DNA of 41,521 nucleotides, taken from contig CAZWDL010000064.1 of the NCBI GenBank assembly GCA_964632995.1, positions 1-41,521 on the forward strand, given 5' to 3'. The notes under the pieces are model-generated. The model ran no database searches, was not told the origin of the DNA, and saw only the letters and a list, made by a program, of their open reading frames with translations. Both the position numbers and the translations under genes were made by a program. The stretch is from CAZWDL01 sp964632995 (GTDB lineage Bacteria > Bacteroidota > Bacteroidia > Chitinophagales > Saprospiraceae). Positions 25,717 through 35,424 of the stretch are shown in pieces; position 1 is the first letter of the stretch, and each line of letters opens with the position of its first letter.

Positions 25717-25899
25717 TTATTTTTCTTCTGCTTCGAGCTCTCGAAGCAGGGCAATAAGCTCCTGCTCCTGCTTCAGGCTCCATTTGTTTTCCTTGCTCAG
25801 TCGGCAGATGCGGTTCTTGTAGGCAGGGAGCGCTTTTTCCAGGTTTCTGCGTTTGAGGCTGTTGAATTTTTCAAACCTTCCTTCTTCAGGGCCTCGCAA
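25717..25899 (-). CDS. Possible small unknown protein, C-terminal helices
   Basis: A 60-codon frame starting with TTG encodes a strongly helical, charged product (LEKALPAYKNRICRLSKENKWSLKQEQELIALL in two stretches, with a Glu-rich end). Composition and codon use look more protein-like than the opposite strand, which is the leuS frame artificially extended upstream of its true start. The N-terminus is doubtful: the adjacent frame (GINKNTFCEALKKEGL) also looks protein-like just upstream, so this may be a frameshifted remnant of a longer gene. No family is recognised. Confidence 0.35.
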   Translation of the reverse strand: MRGPEEGRFEKFNSLKRRNLEKALPAYKNRICRLSKENKWSLKQEQELIALLRELEAEEK

Positions 25900-26067
25900 A
25901 AAGTATTTTTATTGATCCCAAAAAATCAACTCCCCGGCCATTTATGTCAGCTCGATTTCTATTCTATGACTTTTTGCCTATTTTCGCAATTTCCAAACCG
26001 CTTGTTGAACTTTTTTCGCCCCGCAAAGCCTTTTAAGAGACAATACCAAACGATACAGGAAGAGCTT

Positions 26068-28890
26068 ATGGAATACAAGCCTCGGGACATTGAGCAAAAA
26101 TGGAAGAATTACTGGGAAGAAAAGCAGGTCTACCAGATTCCAAACGTAAGTGACCGGCCGAAATATTACGTGTTGGACATGTTTCCCTATCCCTCAGGAT
26201 CCGGGCTGCACGTCGGGCACCCGCTGGGATACATCGCCTCCGATATCTTTGCCCGGTATAAGCGCCTGAAAGGTTTTAATGTCTTGCACCCGATGGGGTA
26301 CGACGCCTTTGGCCTGCCGGCCGAGCAGTATGCCATTCAGACGGGGGTTCATCCCCGCAAGTCTACCTACGAAAATATTCAACGCTACCGGCAGCAGCTG
26401 GAAAACCTGGGCTTCAGCTACGACTGGAGCCGGGAGGTGAAAACCTGCGATCCCGATTACTACAAGTGGACGCAATGGATCTTCCTGCAACTGTTTAAAC
26501 ACTACTACGACCGCGCCGAGGATTGTGCGCTGCCCATCGATCAGCTGGTTGAACGCTTCGAACGCGAAGGCAATACCAAAGTCAATGCCGCCACTTCCCA
26601 GGAGGACATTTTTACCGCCGGGGAATGGAAGGCGATGTCACCTAAGGAGCGCGACACCATCCTGATGAATTATCGCCTGGCCTACCGCAAGGAGACCTAC
26701 GTGAACTGGTGTGAGGCCCTGGGAACGGTGCTGGCCAATGATGAGGTCAAAGACGGCGTCTCCGAACGTGGCGGCTACCCCGTAGAACGCAAGCCCATGC
26801 TGCAGTGGTCGCTGCGCATCACGGCCTACGCTGAGCGCCTGCTGCGCGACCTGGACGATATAGACTGGTCGGAGGCCATGAAGAAAATGCAGAGCAACTG
26901 GATCGGCCGCTCGGAAGGCGCCCAGCTCTTCTTTGAAGTTGTCGATTCCGACGAAAAGATCGAAATATTTACCACCCGGCCCGATACGATTTTTGGCGCT
27001 ACCTATATGGTACTGGCGCCCGAACACGATCTGGTGGAGCAACTGACCACGGCTGATCAACAGAAAGAAGTGGATCAGTACCTGAACTACGTCAAGACCC
27101 GCTCCGAGCGCGAACGCATGGCCGAGGTGAAGGAGGTGACGGGTTGTTTCCTGGGTTCTTACGCCATGAATCCTTTTACTAAAGAGCAAATTCCAATCTG
27201 GATCGGCGAGTACGTCCTGAAAGACTACGGCACCGGCGCCATCATGGCGGTGCCGAGTGACGACGATCGCGACTACGCTTTCGCCACCAAGTTCGGCCTG
27301 CCGATCATCGATGTGATCGACAAATCGAAATATCCGGGGGCTACCCGTCATGACAAACTGGGCGTCATGATCAACTCCGGCTTCCTCAACGGCATGGAAG
27401 TGCCCGACGCCATCGAGGCCACCCTGCAGAAAATCGAGGAATGGGATATCGGTAAGCGACAGGTGAACTACAAGCTTCGCGACGCCATCTACAGCCGGCA
27501 GCGCTACTGGGGGGAACCTTTCCCGATTATCTACGATCCGGAAGGCGTCGCCCACGCTATGGATGAAAATGATCTGCCCCTGGAGCTGCCCGAGCTGGAA
27601 AATTTCAAACCTATGGCCGGGGTACAGTCACCCCTGGCCCGCGCCACCGACTGGGTGAATCTGCCCAACGGCTGGAAACGCGAAACGGATACTATGCCTG
27701 GTTTCGCCGGCTCTTCCTGGTACTTCCTCCGCTACATGGACGCCGACAATGATGAGGCCTTCGCCAGTCAGGAAGCCATCAATTACTGGAGGGATGTCGA
27801 CCTGTATATCGGCGGCACCGAACACGCCGTCGGCCACCTGATGTATTCCCGCTTCTGGCACAAGTTCCTGTACGACAAAGGCCTGGTGCCCACCGTGGAG
27901 CCCTTCCGCAGGTTGATTAACCAGGGCATGATACAGGGTGTCATCGAATTCATCTATCTGCTGAAATCCGATGATGAATCCGAACGCCGCTTCGTTTCAG
28001 CCGACCGCCTGGAAGAGCACCCCGGGGCCGAATTCGCCGAAATTCCCGTACATATCGATTTCGTTGCCGATTACGGCTCCGAAGGTTCTTACCTGGATGC
28101 CGAAGGCATCGAGCAATTCAAAAACTGGCGCCCTGAATACCGCGAGTCCGTATTCGAAACAAATGATGAAGGGCGCCTCGTAACCAAAAGCGAAGTGGGT
28201 AAGATGTCGAAGCGCTACTTCAACGTGGTCAACCCCGATGAGGTGGTGGAACGCTACGGCGCCGACTGCTTCCGTATGTACGAGATGTTCCTGGGCCCCA
28301 TCGAACAAGCCAAACCCTGGGATACCAACGGCATCGACGGCGTCAGCAAGTTCCTGCGCCGCTTCTGGAGCCTGTTCTACGATGAGCAGGGCAACTGGAT
28401 CGTCAGTGAGGACGAATCTTCCAAAGAAGAACTGAAAATCCTGCACCGGGCGATCAGAAAGGTGAATGAGGATGTCGAGCGTTTCTCCTTCAATACCTGC
28501 GTCAGCGCCTTTATGGTGGCTACCAACGAACTGAAAAAGATGAAGTGTAGCAAGCGCTCCATCCTGCAGGATATGGTACTGCTGATCGCTCCCTTTGCGC
28601 CGCACATTTCCGAGGAGCTGTGGCATGAGCTGGGCAATGAGGGCAGCATTCACCGGGAAGGCGCCTATCCGGAATACCGGGAGGAATATCTGTTGGAAGA
28701 CAGTATTGAGTATCCGGTAGCTATCAACGGGAAAACGCGGGGAACGGAGTCTTTCCCCGCCGACGCCTCCAAAGAGGAACTGGAAAAGGCGGCGCTGGAA
28801 CTGGATGTGGTCAAAAAGTGGATCGACGGGAAGACGGTGCGCCGGGTGATCGTCGTCCCCAAACGCATGATCAATATCGTGGTGGGGTAA
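26068..28890 (+). CDS. leuS: Leucine-tRNA ligase
   Basis: LeuS charges tRNA-Leu with leucine. The frame is open from 25705, but ATG 26068 (MEYKPRDIEQKWKNYWEE) is the family start and gives 940 residues. Motifs: MFPYPSGSGLHVGHPLGY with the HIGH-type signature HVGH (about 50-53), the CP1 editing domain (about 270-470) with the TTRPDTIFGATYMVLAPEH and GTGAIMAVPSDDDRD blocks, DMPGFAGSSWYF-like ETDTMPGFAGSSWYFLRYMD, and the second signature KMSKR. A roughly 75-residue insert precedes KMSKR (after INQGMIQG), as is usual in Bacteroidota enzymes. The C-terminal anticodon-binding domain is complete. Confidence 0.97.
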   Translation: MEYKPRDIEQKWKNYWEEKQVYQIPNVSDRPKYYVLDMFPYPSGSGLHVGHPLGYIASDIFARYKRLKGFNVLHPMGYDAFGLPAEQYAIQTGVHPRKSTYENIQRYRQQLENLGFSYDWSREVKTCDPDYYKWTQWIFLQLFKHYYDRAEDCALPIDQLVERFEREGNTKVNAATSQEDIFTAGEWKAMSPKERDTILMNYRLAYRKETYVNWCEALGTVLANDEVKDGVSERGGYPVERKPMLQWSLRITAYAERLLRDLDDIDWSEAMKKMQSNWIGRSEGAQLFFEVVDSDEKIEIFTTRPDTIFGATYMVLAPEHDLVEQLTTADQQKEVDQYLNYVKTRSERERMAEVKEVTGCFLGSYAMNPFTKEQIPIWIGEYVLKDYGTGAIMAVPSDDDRDYAFATKFGLPIIDVIDKSKYPGATRHDKLGVMINSGFLNGMEVPDAIEATLQKIEEWDIGKRQVNYKLRDAIYSRQRYWGEPFPIIYDPEGVAHAMDENDLPLELPELENFKPMAGVQSPLARATDWVNLPNGWKRETDTMPGFAGSSWYFLRYMDADNDEAFASQEAINYWRDVDLYIGGTEHAVGHLMYSRFWHKFLYDKGLVPTVEPFRRLINQGMIQGVIEFIYLLKSDDESERRFVSADRLEEHPGAEFAEIPVHIDFVADYGSEGSYLDAEGIEQFKNWRPEYRESVFETNDEGRLVTKSEVGKMSKRYFNVVNPDEVVERYGADCFRMYEMFLGPIEQAKPWDTNGIDGVSKFLRRFWSLFYDEQGNWIVSEDESSKEELKILHRAIRKVNEDVERFSFNTCVSAFMVATNELKKMKCSKRSILQDMVLLIAPFAPHISEELWHELGNEGSIHREGAYPEYREEYLLEDSIEYPVAINGKTRGTESFPADASKEELEKAALELDVVKKWIDGKTVRRVIVVPKRMINIVVG

Positions 28891-29427
28891 TCGGTGGGCT
28901 CTCTTGACTTCTTCGATATGCTCATGGCCTTGGGATGAGTGCTTTGATCCTGGTGAGGGCTGCTTCGATTGCTCTTGCCTGATAGAAATTAGAGCTTGGT
29001 TGCTTCGGTTTGCTATAACTTCCATGATGTCATTTAAGGCCCGCGATTGCCGAAAGCGAATCCCTTTCGCTCCCCGAAGCAGTTCAGCCGCCGCCTGGCC
29101 TTAAATCAAAATTTACCATTCATCCAAGTTAAAAGCAAATCGAAACAGTCTTGCCCATGTCAGGGAAATCTCCGGTTATTGGGTTCCCCACAAAAATCCT
29201 ATATTTGTTTGACACTGGTTTCAACCTGAGTCTTCATGACCTTAGGAAGGGCCGATTGAGAAGCGCTTATCATTTCCATTAGTACATCAACCCCAGTAGG
29301 AATCATCCCGGTAAAAGCCGGAGATGGAAAGAGGTTATTCGTAGCCGGACGTATGGCAGGAGTGAAGTCTGTACCATACGCCCTTCCCGGCCGGTGATTA
29401 TTACTCCGAATTGAATAATGTACCCCA
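28891..29427. other. Intergenic region with a promoter and long leader
   Basis: This 537-bp stretch without a convincing gene separates leuS from the giant SprB-repeat gene. It holds a good promoter (29179-29207) and then about 220 bp of untranslated leader. On the minus strand, 28900-29100 encodes a protein-like stretch (AAELLRGAKGIRFRQSRALN, NDIMEVIANRSNQALISIRQ), but it lacks a start and runs antisense into leuS; it may be a decayed gene. Confidence 0.4.
29179..29207 (+). promoter_or_regulatory. Bacteroidota promoter of the SprB-repeat gene
   Basis: TTG (29179-29181) and TATATTTG (29200-29207) are separated by 18 bp, matching both the -33 and -7 consensus and their spacing. Transcription from here would give a 5' leader of a little over 200 nt before ATG 29428. 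Confidence 0.6.
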
Positions 29428-32400
29428 ATGAGAAAATGGTTATTGAGTGTTTTGGCACTCCTTACTCTTTGTTTATTTCCTTTGCCGGAAGGGGGAGAAC
29501 TCCTGGCGCAAACGGCGATCTTCAGCAATCCCTCCGCCTGTAACCTGCGGCAGCCGATAGGGGATTTTACTTGTTCGGACGATGGTGCTTTCAGCACGCC
29601 CGACCGCTTCGCCATCGAGGTAAACAATGCGCCGGGCGGCACGCTGGGCGTCGATGTTTTCCTCAGCGAAGTGCGCCTGCTGATCCGTCATCCTTGGGCC
29701 GCAGATCTTGATCTGACCTTGATTTCGCCTTCCGGCAAACGCGTATTGCTCAGCGCCGACAACGGAGGAGGAAATGACAATTACGGACTGCCCGATGTTT
29801 CGGGCTGTGCGGGCTATGTGGTTTTCTCCGCTTTGAGTTGTTTGCCGGTTGACGGCGCTGCCGCTCCCTTTACTGCCGGGCCTTATCAACCGGAGGAAAG
29901 CTTGCTTCACTTTAATGATAAGGCTGCTGAAGCTAACGGCGTCTGGCTGCTGGAAATCTGTGACGATGCGCCGGAGGATGTGGGCACCCTGGAGTTTGTC
30001 GAACTGCTCTTCGAACCCTTTTCCTGTCTGCCACTCTACGCACCGGAGGTGCTCGGCATTGACGCCACTACCGTTGACCTGCAGTGGGAACCGGCCGGTG
30101 ACTGCGACGGGACGGTCATTGTAGAGTACGGCCCGCCCGGGTTCACGCCCGGGACAGATTCCCTGCCTGGTGAAGGAACCGTAGTTTTTGCCGCTTGCCC
30201 TCCTTTTTCACTGAGCGGTCTGGCCGGGGAAACCGATTACCAAATCTATCTGCGGACTTACTGCCCGCAGAGCGGCAACTTTTCAGCCAATACCTGTCCG
30301 CTGCAGGCAAGCACCAGTTGTAGTCCGCCGCCACCTACCATCACTGAAAACTTCGATCAGGAGGAAACCTGTCTGCCCATTTGCGGACAGCCCTGTCCAC
30401 TACAGGGCTTATGGCGTAATACGAACGGTGACAATATGGACTGGCTCGCTTATAACGGCGAAACGCCCACCCTTGGCACCGGCCCCATCGGGGATATCAG
30501 CGGATCGGGTAATTATCTTTATGTAGAAGCTACCGAAAGCGGCAGCTGCCGGCCCGGCAGCATCGCCTACCTGCGCTCGAATTGCATTCAGTTTGACCGC
30601 AGCAATACCGATACCTGCCATCTGTCCTTTAACTATCACCTGCAGGGTGGGGGCGCGGGGACCTTGCGTCTGGAACTATCTGAGGACGGCGGGTTCAACT
30701 GGTCGCCCTTGTGGGAAGTACGCGGCGATCAGGGGAGTGAATGGCAAAAGGTATACCTCAGTTTGTCAGCGCTGACAGACGGGGCCGTGGTGCAGTTTCG
30801 CTTTGTCGCAGTGAAAGGGGAGGGATCCAAGGGCGACATGGCGCTGGATGAGATCGTCTTTCACGGCTCGGTCGATCAGGGCTTGCCGCAGCAAAAATAC
30901 TACGTCGATGCCGATGAGGACGGATTCGGCGATCCGGATACTTTCGTAGAGAGTTGTGCCACGCAGCCTCCTGCGGGGTATGTCACCAACGGCGACGATT
31001 GTGATGACAGCAATCCCGCTGTCAATCCCGCCGCTGAAGAGATTCCCTGCGACGGTATCGACAATAATTGTAACGGCGATGCGGATGACCTCATCCTCCC
31101 TTCGCCATTACCGGTACATGATACAATCTGCTCCGGAGAAGTTCCACAGATCTGCGCCATACCCCAATCCGGAAAACCGATCCTGTGGTACGGCTCTCGC
31201 AGCGGTAACGATTTTCTGGGCGTTTTTAACGAATGTTATACCCCTGTCTTACCGGAAAACAACAGCCCCCTTCCGGTCATCTATCGTTTCTATGCCGAGG
31301 AGACCGATTTCCTCTGTCGCTCTGGTGAGCGCACGGAGGTGCGCGTAGTGGTCAACCCACTTCCGGACATTTCCACACCGGATGAGCCTGCCGTTTGTCC
31401 GGGACAGGCCTTCGACCTGGCCAGTGTGCAGGTTGAGGACGCTAATTTTACCGGCGGGACGACCTCCTTTCACAGTGCTCCCCCCGCCGCTTCGGAAAAT
31501 GAACTACCGGGCAGTGTGCTGACGCCGGCTAGTTCGACTACGTACTTCCTGCAGGTGACCAGCCCACAAGGTTGTACGGATGAGATGCCGGTAGCAGTCG
31601 GCGTAAAGCCGGGACCTTCCCTGAGCTTTACCCCGGCCGACTCCTTCGGGCTGTGCCGGGAGAGCCTGCAGACAGTCACCGTACAGGCGAATGGCGGCGC
31701 CGGAGATTATCAGTATCGATGGAGCACCGGCGCTACTTCTTCCGAAATCGAAGTGGAATCGGCCTTTCAGGACGGACAGACCGAGGCCTATGGCGTCACC
31801 GTCACCGATGCGGAAGGCTGTTTTAGTGAAGATACGGTCCGGATAACGACTACCGTCAGCATTGAGGCAGTGCGGCGTAAGGTGGAGGAGGTGAGCGCCT
31901 GTATGGGCAGTGACGGGCAAATTACCCTGGAGCCACTGGACGGACTGCCGCCCTATCGTTTTCAGTGGAGCGGGACCAGCGGCGTGAGTGGGGATACCAG
32001 CGGTATTCAAAATGAATTGGCGATCACCGGTTTGCCGCAAGGCTCCTACCGCATAACGATTACCGACAGCTCTCAGGAAGCCTGCGCCTTCCTGATGCGC
32101 TCCGTACTGGTCAACGGTCCGAATGCAGTGATTGAAGAGCCGGACATTACTGATGTGAGTTGCGCGGGCGCCTCCGATGGACAGATTTGCCTTAATGTGG
32201 AAGGAAATAATCTGACTTATCAGTGGAATACCGGCGATACCATCCAATGCCTGGATAATATTCCGGGTGGCGAATATAGTGTCACCGTGACGGAAGGAAT
32301 GTGTGCTTCGGTGCTCAGCGGTATCAGGGTGGAGGAGCCCGATTCGCTCAGTACAGCGGCGCTGTTGACCAAGCCCTCCTGTAGCGATGCCTCCGACGGC

Positions 32401-35400
32401 CGGATCGAAATGACGGCTTTCGGTGGGAACGGTAATTACCATTTTCAGTGGGCAGACGGCCCCGGGGGGGCGGTACGAAATGAGCTGCCGGCAGCTGCTT
32501 ATGCCTTTGCCCTGGAAGATGACAATGGATGCCGGCTGGAGGATACCGTCACGCTGTCTGCACCGGTTCTACTGACGATTTCACTGGAAGAGGGAACGGA
32601 TATCAGCTGCGCCGCCGCCGCTGACGGTCGACTAAAAGTAGTGGCAAACGGTGGAACCGGGCCCTATGAGTACGAATGGAGTACTAACAGTACCGCCCCC
32701 TTGCTCACCCGGCTGAGTCCCGGGAGTTACACCGTGACGGTGGCGGATTTCCGCAATTGCCGGGCGGTGCGCAGCTTCCAGATACGGGAGCCGGCACCCC
32801 TGCGGGCCTCTCTCGCCGAGCGGACCGATCCGGTGTGCCTGGGCGATTCAACAGGGAGTCTGGGGCTGGCGGTCAGCGGCGGAACACCGGGTTATCGGTA
32901 CCATTGGAATACCGGCGATACCCTTTCTCGTCTGGACGGGCTGGGCGTGGGCGATTATTTCGTACAGGTGGAAGATGCCAACGGCTGCCGGACCGATACA
33001 CTCAGCGCCGCGCTGGTTTCTCAGTCGACGCTCGACCTGAACGTCACGCGGCAGCAGCCCTTTTGCCAGGGCGCCGCCGATGGCTCCATCCGCCTTCAGC
33101 CCAATGGAGAAGCGCCCTTTAACTATCAGTGGGCAAATGGCAGTACGGGAGCCGAACTTACTTCCGTGGTAACAGGGGACTACCCGGTCACCATTCAGGA
33201 TAGCCGGGGCTGTTTGTACGATACGGTCATTGCACTGAATGCTCCCCAGGAGTTCAATGTTGACTTCAGCATTTTGCCTCCGAGCTGTCATAACAGTTCG
33301 GATGGCGTGATCAATCCGGTTATTCTCTCCGGAGGTACGCCGCCGCTTCAGTACAACTGGAGCGATGGCAGCAATGCGGCGGGACTGTTCGGTGTAGGTC
33401 CGGGCGATTATGCCCTGACGATCACGGACGAGCGGGGCTGTCGCTTCGCTTCCGATACCTTGTTGCTGGAGAGCCCTCCTCCGCTTTCCGTAGAAGTAGT
33501 CGGATTGGGGCAGATCAACTGTAAGGGGGATTCCACGGGATTCGTCGAGTTGTCAGTTGCCGGAGGGGTAACTCCGTACACCTATAACTGGCTCAACCTG
33601 GATGCTGCCGGCAATGCCGCGTTTAACCTGACCGCCGGGGCCTATACCGTGCAGGTGCTGGATGCCAATAACTGCCCGGCGGATCTTCGGGTGCAGATAC
33701 CGGAACCCCCGGAGCTGCTCGTGACGATCGATGTAGAGACCAGCGACCTCTGTAAGGGTGGGGGACCGAACAAAGTGACGGCGCAGATCAGCGGTGGTGT
33801 CTCTCCGTATACCTATCAGTGGAGCACGGGGGAGCGGGATACCGTCATCACCGATATCGTCTCCGGCGATTACGAGCTGACCGTAGAAGACGCGAACGCC
33901 TGCGTGGAAGTGGTGCAGGGGGTAAAGGTGCGGGAAAACCTGGAGCCTCTGCGATTGGATACTTTTAGGGTTGAAGATATCTCCTGCTTCGGCGCCGGCG
34001 ACGGTTCGATGACGGCCGGTATCTCCGGCGGTAAGCCGCCCTATCGCTTTCACTTCAGCAATAATCAGATCGTGGTGACCGATTCCAGTACGGTGACTAG
34101 AACGGATTTGCTCAGGAATAACGGATATAATGTAACGGTGACAGATTTGAATACCGGCTGCGTGGTCGTTTCCGATCGCATCCCGCTGCGCGAACCCCCG
34201 GTGCTCAGCGCCAAGTTGGATAGCATCGACCAGGTGAAATGTTTCGAGGGCATCGGCGGCGCCATCTATACAAGCGCCATTGGAGGGGTAGGGCCTTATT
34301 CCTATGAATGGCGGGACAGTAGTGGTGTGGTAATAGGCATGAGTGAGAACTTACGGCAGATCGGCGCCGGCCGGTATACCGGCATTGTGACCGACGCGGC
34401 AGGATGCCGGGATACGCTGCCCGAGATCGACCTCATATCCCAAAACCCACCCCTGAGACGTATCGACTCCCTGACCCTGGTGCAGGATGCCCGTTGCAAA
34501 GGCGGCCGGTCTGGTAGTATTGACATTACCATCACCGGTGGGGCCCCACCCTACAAACTCAACTGGAGCAACGGTGCTTCGACCGAAGATCTTGACAACC
34601 TGGCGGCCGGCTACTACGCCCTGACTCTCACCGATTCGGAGGACTGCCGGGCCATTCTGGCGCCCATTATGGTTAGAGAACCCGAGCTGGCTATCTCCGT
34701 CTCTGGCTCCGGTGAAAACGCCTCCTGTTACGGGCTGGCCGACGGTGCAGTGACCGCGCGGGTGCAGGGCGGCATCCGGCCCTATTCCTTCGCATGGACC
34801 TATCGGGATGATACCGTGGCTGTAGATCAGCTGAGCCTGGACAGCCTGCAGGCCGGCATCTACACGCTCGAAGTACTGGACGAGGCCGGCTGCTATCGCC
34901 GCTTCCCCTTCGATGTGGGCCAGCCAGATTCGCTCGTCGCTCAAATCGACCTGATCTCTCCATCTGGTGATGACCCGGGTAGGGCCGTCGTCCAGGTCTC
35001 CGGCGGAACGCCGGGCTATACCTTTCTCTGGAACACCGGCGCCCGCAGCGACATCATCGATACGCTCCGGCAAACGGAATACAGCGTCACCGTGACCGAC
35101 CGCAACAATTGCACGGCTACGGATACCGCTTTTCTTACTTCGGTTTTTCAGACAGACCTCGTCCGCTCCGTCACGCTCTTCCCCAATCCCACTCACGGCC
35201 CGGTGCGCCTGCAGGTGAATCTACACCGCCCCCTGAACCTGCGGTTACATCTGATTGACGAGCAGGGCCGCATCCTTCACCGCCGCCAATACGACGTAGT
35301 GCGGAACGAACTGCTGGAGCTGGACGGCGACAGCTGGCCGGCGGGGACTTACCGGGTGCTTTTGTATGCGGAAGGAGAGCTGGTTTATAGTGGGAAATTA

Positions 35401-35415
35401 TTAGTGGTGCGGTAA
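29428..35415 (+). CDS. Giant T9SS type A surface protein with P-domain, MAM-like, MopE-like and SprB repeats
   Basis: This 1995-residue secreted adhesin-like protein has a signal peptide (about 1-31). A proprotein-convertase P-domain follows (about 60-195: SEVRLLIRHPWAADLDLTLISP, ANGVWLLEICDDAPEDVGTL). An Fn3-like segment (200-290) and a MAM-like domain (about 308-490) come next, and then a MopE-like Asp-rich stretch (YYVDADEDGFGDP, GDDCDDSN, DGIDNNCNGDADD), a likely calcium/copper site. After an Ig-like part, about 15 SprB-type repeats run from about 740 to 1905; the pattern is SCxGxxDG...GGTPPYxYxWSxG...L...GxYxVTVTDxxGC. The C-terminus is a type A sorting domain (SVTLFPNPTHGPVRL...PAGTYRVLLY...GKLLVVR). 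SprB is a gliding adhesin in Flavobacterium; a surface adhesion role is inferred. Nine bases after the stop, the Rhs module begins. Confidence 0.92.
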   Translation: MRKWLLSVLALLTLCLFPLPEGGELLAQTAIFSNPSACNLRQPIGDFTCSDDGAFSTPDRFAIEVNNAPGGTLGVDVFLSEVRLLIRHPWAADLDLTLISPSGKRVLLSADNGGGNDNYGLPDVSGCAGYVVFSALSCLPVDGAAAPFTAGPYQPEESLLHFNDKAAEANGVWLLEICDDAPEDVGTLEFVELLFEPFSCLPLYAPEVLGIDATTVDLQWEPAGDCDGTVIVEYGPPGFTPGTDSLPGEGTVVFAACPPFSLSGLAGETDYQIYLRTYCPQSGNFSANTCPLQASTSCSPPPPTITENFDQEETCLPICGQPCPLQGLWRNTNGDNMDWLAYNGETPTLGTGPIGDISGSGNYLYVEATESGSCRPGSIAYLRSNCIQFDRSNTDTCHLSFNYHLQGGGAGTLRLELSEDGGFNWSPLWEVRGDQGSEWQKVYLSLSALTDGAVVQFRFVAVKGEGSKGDMALDEIVFHGSVDQGLPQQKYYVDADEDGFGDPDTFVESCATQPPAGYVTNGDDCDDSNPAVNPAAEEIPCDGIDNNCNGDADDLILPSPLPVHDTICSGEVPQICAIPQSGKPILWYGSRSGNDFLGVFNECYTPVLPENNSPLPVIYRFYAEETDFLCRSGERTEVRVVVNPLPDISTPDEPAVCPGQAFDLASVQVEDANFTGGTTSFHSAPPAASENELPGSVLTPASSTTYFLQVTSPQGCTDEMPVAVGVKPGPSLSFTPADSFGLCRESLQTVTVQANGGAGDYQYRWSTGATSSEIEVESAFQDGQTEAYGVTVTDAEGCFSEDTVRITTTVSIEAVRRKVEEVSACMGSDGQITLEPLDGLPPYRFQWSGTSGVSGDTSGIQNELAITGLPQGSYRITITDSSQEACAFLMRSVLVNGPNAVIEEPDITDVSCAGASDGQICLNVEGNNLTYQWNTGDTIQCLDNIPGGEYSVTVTEGMCASVLSGIRVEEPDSLSTAALLTKPSCSDASDGRIEMTAFGGNGNYHFQWADGPGGAVRNELPAAAYAFALEDDNGCRLEDTVTLSAPVLLTISLEEGTDISCAAAADGRLKVVANGGTGPYEYEWSTNSTAPLLTRLSPGSYTVTVADFRNCRAVRSFQIREPAPLRASLAERTDPVCLGDSTGSLGLAVSGGTPGYRYHWNTGDTLSRLDGLGVGDYFVQVEDANGCRTDTLSAALVSQSTLDLNVTRQQPFCQGAADGSIRLQPNGEAPFNYQWANGSTGAELTSVVTGDYPVTIQDSRGCLYDTVIALNAPQEFNVDFSILPPSCHNSSDGVINPVILSGGTPPLQYNWSDGSNAAGLFGVGPGDYALTITDERGCRFASDTLLLESPPPLSVEVVGLGQINCKGDSTGFVELSVAGGVTPYTYNWLNLDAAGNAAFNLTAGAYTVQVLDANNCPADLRVQIPEPPELLVTIDVETSDLCKGGGPNKVTAQISGGVSPYTYQWSTGERDTVITDIVSGDYELTVEDANACVEVVQGVKVRENLEPLRLDTFRVEDISCFGAGDGSMTAGISGGKPPYRFHFSNNQIVVTDSSTVTRTDLLRNNGYNVTVTDLNTGCVVVSDRIPLREPPVLSAKLDSIDQVKCFEGIGGAIYTSAIGGVGPYSYEWRDSSGVVIGMSENLRQIGAGRYTGIVTDAAGCRDTLPEIDLISQNPPLRRIDSLTLVQDARCKGGRSGSIDITITGGAPPYKLNWSNGASTEDLDNLAAGYYALTLTDSEDCRAILAPIMVREPELAISVSGSGENASCYGLADGAVTARVQGGIRPYSFAWTYRDDTVAVDQLSLDSLQAGIYTLEVLDEAGCYRRFPFDVGQPDSLVAQIDLISPSGDDPGRAVVQVSGGTPGYTFLWNTGARSDIIDTLRQTEYSVTVTDRNNCTATDTAFLTSVFQTDLVRSVTLFPNPTHGPVRLQVNLHRPLNLRLHLIDEQGRILHRRQYDVVRNELLELDGDSWPAGTYRVLLYAEGELVYSGKLLVVR

Positions 35416-35424
35416 AAGGGCTAG

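Noticed and set aside
25705..26067. Upstream extension of leuS by 121 codons
   Set aside because: The sequence before ATG 26068 has no leucyl-tRNA synthetase similarity, and MEYKPRDIEQKW is the normal family start.
27997..29025. 342-codon frame antisense to leuS
   Set aside because: Most of it is the shadow of leuS on the opposite strand. Only the part beyond 28890 looks protein-like and it lacks a start, so it was noted within the intergenic region rather than called.
29473..29910. Antisense frames inside the SprB-repeat gene (29473-29910, 31504-32442, 34351-35196)
   Set aside because: Long antisense frames arise from the repetitive, GC-rich codons of the SprB gene. None has a signal, motif or ribosome site.
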